Source: Pseudozyma flocculosa PF-1
Lineage: Eukaryota; Basidiomycota; Ustilaginomycetes; Ustilaginales; Ustilaginaceae
NCBI RefSeq assembly: GCF_000417875.1
Contig: NW_006920878.1
Span: 739,880 to 803,879, forward strand
Direction of reading: 5' to 3'
Length of the DNA: 64,000 bases
Below, one piece after another: positions 61,511 to 64,000 of the stretch. The stretch's first letter is position 1. Every line of letters starts with the position of its first letter. The notes under the pieces are model-generated. The model had not been told where the DNA came from. It saw only the letters and a list, made by a program, of their open reading frames with translations, and searched no databases. Both the position numbers and the translations under genes were made by a program.

Positions 61511-64000
61511 TCAAGCGGGCGCTCCTGGAGGGCTTTTGTGTGCGCGCCCATAGGCGACGCGAGGGTCGATGTCGGTGCCTTTCTGTCGATGGTACGCTTC
61601 TTCCTCAAAGACTAGGGTGGAGCGATTGGTTCCCAAAAGGACATACGCATCGTCGATCGTACGTTTATCGAGCCGCCTCAGCATCTCGCCGAATGCATGC
61701 TCGATGCCGATGGCCTGGAGCTCGTGGGCACGCATCTTGCCCCGCTGGCTGCACGAGTACGAGACGGCCTTCTGGCTCTGGCTCAAGACGGCATTGAGCT
61801 GCATGAAGATTGACAGATACTCGAGCGGCTCTGGCGCATTGCTCTTGGCACCATCGGCGTCGCGCGATGAGTCGGTACCGGCGAGGGTCGCCGAACCAGA
61901 GTCCTGGACGTGCGGCTCCTCGAGGACCGTGGGTGGGTCGATCCTAGTCTTTTCCGGCGGTACGAGAGCGTTTCGATTCTTCACCTGGATGACGACGAAG
62001 GAGAACTTGGTAATATCGATGATGGTGTCCGGGCCGTTACAACTGTCGTCGACGTAGACCGGAATCAGAAGATCCCAGCTTTCCTGCCTCTCAGCGCCGA
62101 ATATGGCGACGTGCTCGGCGAACCATTGCGACAGCTGCCTTTTGCTCACGTCGCGGATGTTGTTGGGCAGCCGGACAAAGTGCGTGAACGTGATCCTGGC
62201 CGAACGCGCGAAAGCCTCGAAGTCCGACTTGACCCGCTTGCTCCGCGTTGCGCTCGCCCGCCCCTCTGGCACGCTAAAGGCCGTGGCACGGACGACTGCG
62301 TCGCCCAGCAGCACGACGAGCCATGACCACAGCGTCAGAGGCTGCAGCGTCATGCCGTTGCGCCACAGTTCGGCTCTGATCTCGCTGTCGTCCTCTTCGC
62401 CGCTTTCCGTCAGGCCCCCGCTCTTGTCGCCATCGACGCATTTCGTCGTGACCTTGCTCCTGTCGCGGGCAATGCGCTTCGCTTCCGCTGCAGCTTCGAG
62501 CTCGTCGACGGATGAAATATCGGTGGCCATCGTCAGCAGCAGTCGAGCCATCTCCTCTCCATCGAGGCCAGCCGTGAAGCCATAGAACTTCCTGAAGCGT
62601 CGGATGATCCGGATTGAGTCCCGCCAACGATGTAGCACACCGTGTGCGGCTTTTCCCAGTTGCTTCCGGAAGAGATCCGTGGCAGCAATGCTCAGCAACG
62701 GCTCGGATGGGGTGGCGGTAATGATCAACGACGTGCTCGGAACGATCTTGACGATAGTCCGAAAGTGGGTGCTGACCTGGCGTTGCAGGAAGAGCTCGAT
62801 GGCGAGGTTTCCTTGCAAGCCGATGAACAGCAGTGGAACGCGCTGGCTCAATGCGGCCAAGTATCGATCCATGGCGTCCGCAGACAGCTTGCCGTCGCTG
62901 ACGGAGCTCAGATCGGGGAGAAGGGTGATCTCGCGATCAAAGACCAGCCTTGCCTGCAGCTTGGCCAGCGAGACGTCGCCGACCAAGGGTTCCAGCTGCG
63001 TCTTGGAGGGATCGTGCCCGCTCGAGAACTTGACGTGCCTGTTACCCAGGAGCGGCCGGCCAAAGAATGGCAGCTGCTGTAGGATATCACGCCAGACCTT
63101 GCCGTGCTTGTCCTGCTCCTGGAACGTGAGAGCGTCGTAGTAGACGTCGAGCGGAAGCTTGGTGAATGCCGGAGGGAGCGCCATCTCGAATGACGCCAAT
63201 CGTCCAGACCCCTACATCGCACCTTGCCCAACTAGGTAATGCACGCTCGAATTGGTGTCGAGCACGAGGAGGACCAGGCGGTCGGCGTTGGAGGGCGGCT
63301 CGTGGATTCGGTGCCACAGCCGGCGAATGTGCGGCAAGAGATCGCCCAAGCCCATAGCTTCATCCAGAGCCAGGATGAAGACACCGCTGTCGCGCCGAGG
63401 GCCGCCCGCGTAAGCGGCTACTGTCGCCGCCTGCAGATCAGCGAAAGCCTGTGCACAAGGGCCTGCCTGGTACGCATCTGCAGATGAATCGCTGTCCTCG
63501 TCTAGCGCCTCGATGTTGGACGCGTAGCGACGGGCGATGGCCTGCAACAGAGCCTGTCGTCTGGGAGATGGGTCTGGTCCCCCTCTGCTGGCAAAATCTG
63601 TGGGGCTGGACGGCAATTCCAGCTGCAAGTGTTCGTAGAACTCTTCGACGAACGATGGTCGTCCATCGGACAACGGGCTGGGCTCGTATGCCGCCTTGGC
63701 TGCGGTCACCTCTTCGGCGAAGATGTGCGCAAAGGCCTCGAACCAGGCCAGCATGCGGTTGCGATTCTTGCGCCAGACGCGTAGAGCTTTGTTGCGAGCG
63801 TGCTTGGCCTTCTCCTTGTCTTCCTGGGTTTGAGGGATTGCCTTCGCCTTCTCGTCCTTGTCGAGGATCGCCTTGATCGGCTTTGCTGGTTCTTCGACTG
63901 GTCTTTCATCGGTCAGGGGTGTGCAGAGGATATCGGCGGCGGCCGCATCGCGGCTAGGAACGGAGATGGTGTCGTCCTCGTCGCGTATTATTCTTTGTTG
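61511..64000 (-). CDS. Large unidentified protein with Walker-B-like motif, 5' end outside window
   Basis: The frame is open from the right edge (64000) to 63233 and resumes at 63184 after a proposed 48-base intron (GTTGGG donor, TTCGAG acceptor; the only in-phase option I found). It ends at 61511, so 813 residues are visible. Visible parts: charged Lys/Glu linker, then RVWRKNRNRMLAWFEAFAHI, a Walker-B-like strand SGVFILALDEAMGLGDLL, then VLLVLDTNSSVHYL, LPLDVYYDALTFQEQDKHGK, FFGRPLLGNR, and DSIRIIRRFRKFYG. A later conserved-looking block is IIDITKFSFVVIQVKNRNA. The pattern of hydrophobic-DEA followed by LDTNS, with a GRPL block, recalls large uncharacterised basidiomycete proteins that may be P-loop ATPases; the P-loop itself would lie upstream of the window. 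Function unknown, and I do not name a family. The unusual donor lowers certainty at the junction. Confidence 0.65.

Noticed and set aside
1..64000. Intact mobile elements, CRISPR arrays, secondary-metabolite or mating-type cluster
   Set aside because: No transposase, reverse transcriptase, spaced repeat array, polyketide/peptide synthase, pheromone receptor or homeodomain pair could be read in any frame.

Overview
The window is nuclear DNA from a GC-rich basidiomycete fungus, most likely a smut-lineage species (Ustilaginomycotina). The evidence is short GTGAGT/YAG introns, single-exon or few-exon housekeeping genes, long Ser/Pro/Gln/Asp-rich disordered tails, and a protein set typical of fungi: Kog1/raptor, Rse1, Rrp5, Oxr1, Ima1, a fungal Tom5 and an ornithine decarboxylase antizyme. 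A Pseudozyma/Anthracocystis-like species would fit the GC content and the traces of 454 chemistry, but that assignment is inference. I saw no prokaryotic operons, CRISPR array, rRNA, tRNA or intact transposon.

Layout. Positions 0.2-9 kb hold a divergent pair, COP9 signalosome subunit 2 (-) and the TORC1 scaffold Kog1/raptor (+, five exons). A 3.1 kb non-coding stretch leads to a C2H2 zinc-finger regulator (12.0-15.6 kb, +). Three minus-strand genes follow: an acidic, SUMO-motif-rich protein of unknown function, the TLDc protein Oxr1, and an LRR-DH-PH Rho exchange factor. After 3.5 kb of repeat-rich intergenic DNA comes a tiny single-pass membrane protein gene (30.05 kb, +). Next are the splicing factor Rse1/SF3B3 (-), a three-exon Tom5 (+), Rrp5 (-), a DHA2-type MFS transporter (+), a secreted GH20 beta-hexosaminidase (+), and a giant 1,875-residue protein with a C-terminal MFS domain (-). 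The last part holds Usp39/Sad1 (+, broken by an assembly gap), antizyme (-, needs a +1 frameshift), the inner-nuclear-membrane protein Ima1 (-), and an unidentified large protein with a Walker-B-like motif that runs off the right edge (-).

How the genes relate. There is no pathway cluster; most are conserved housekeeping genes. Rse1 (U2 snRNP) and Usp39/Sad1 (tri-snRNP) both act in pre-mRNA splicing. Kog1 and Rrp5 connect to growth control and ribosome production, and the antizyme to polyamine homeostasis. Several neighbours are divergently transcribed and share promoter regions of 0.57-1.7 kb.

Points of most interest: (1) the antizyme is encoded in two overlapping frames joined at a GCC-UGA-C shift site, with a GNRA-capped stem-loop just downstream; (2) the Kog1 caspase-like domain has lost both residues of its His/Cys dyad; (3) the giant MFS protein carries about 1,080 residues before its first membrane segment; (4) both edges of the sequence gap in Usp39 look like remnants of a 454 sequencing adaptor, so the stop codon there is artificial; (5) the tiny membrane-protein gene has a 4-nt tandem duplication that either breaks the frame or lies inside a weak intron. 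All splice sites were read by eye and tested only for frame and family agreement.
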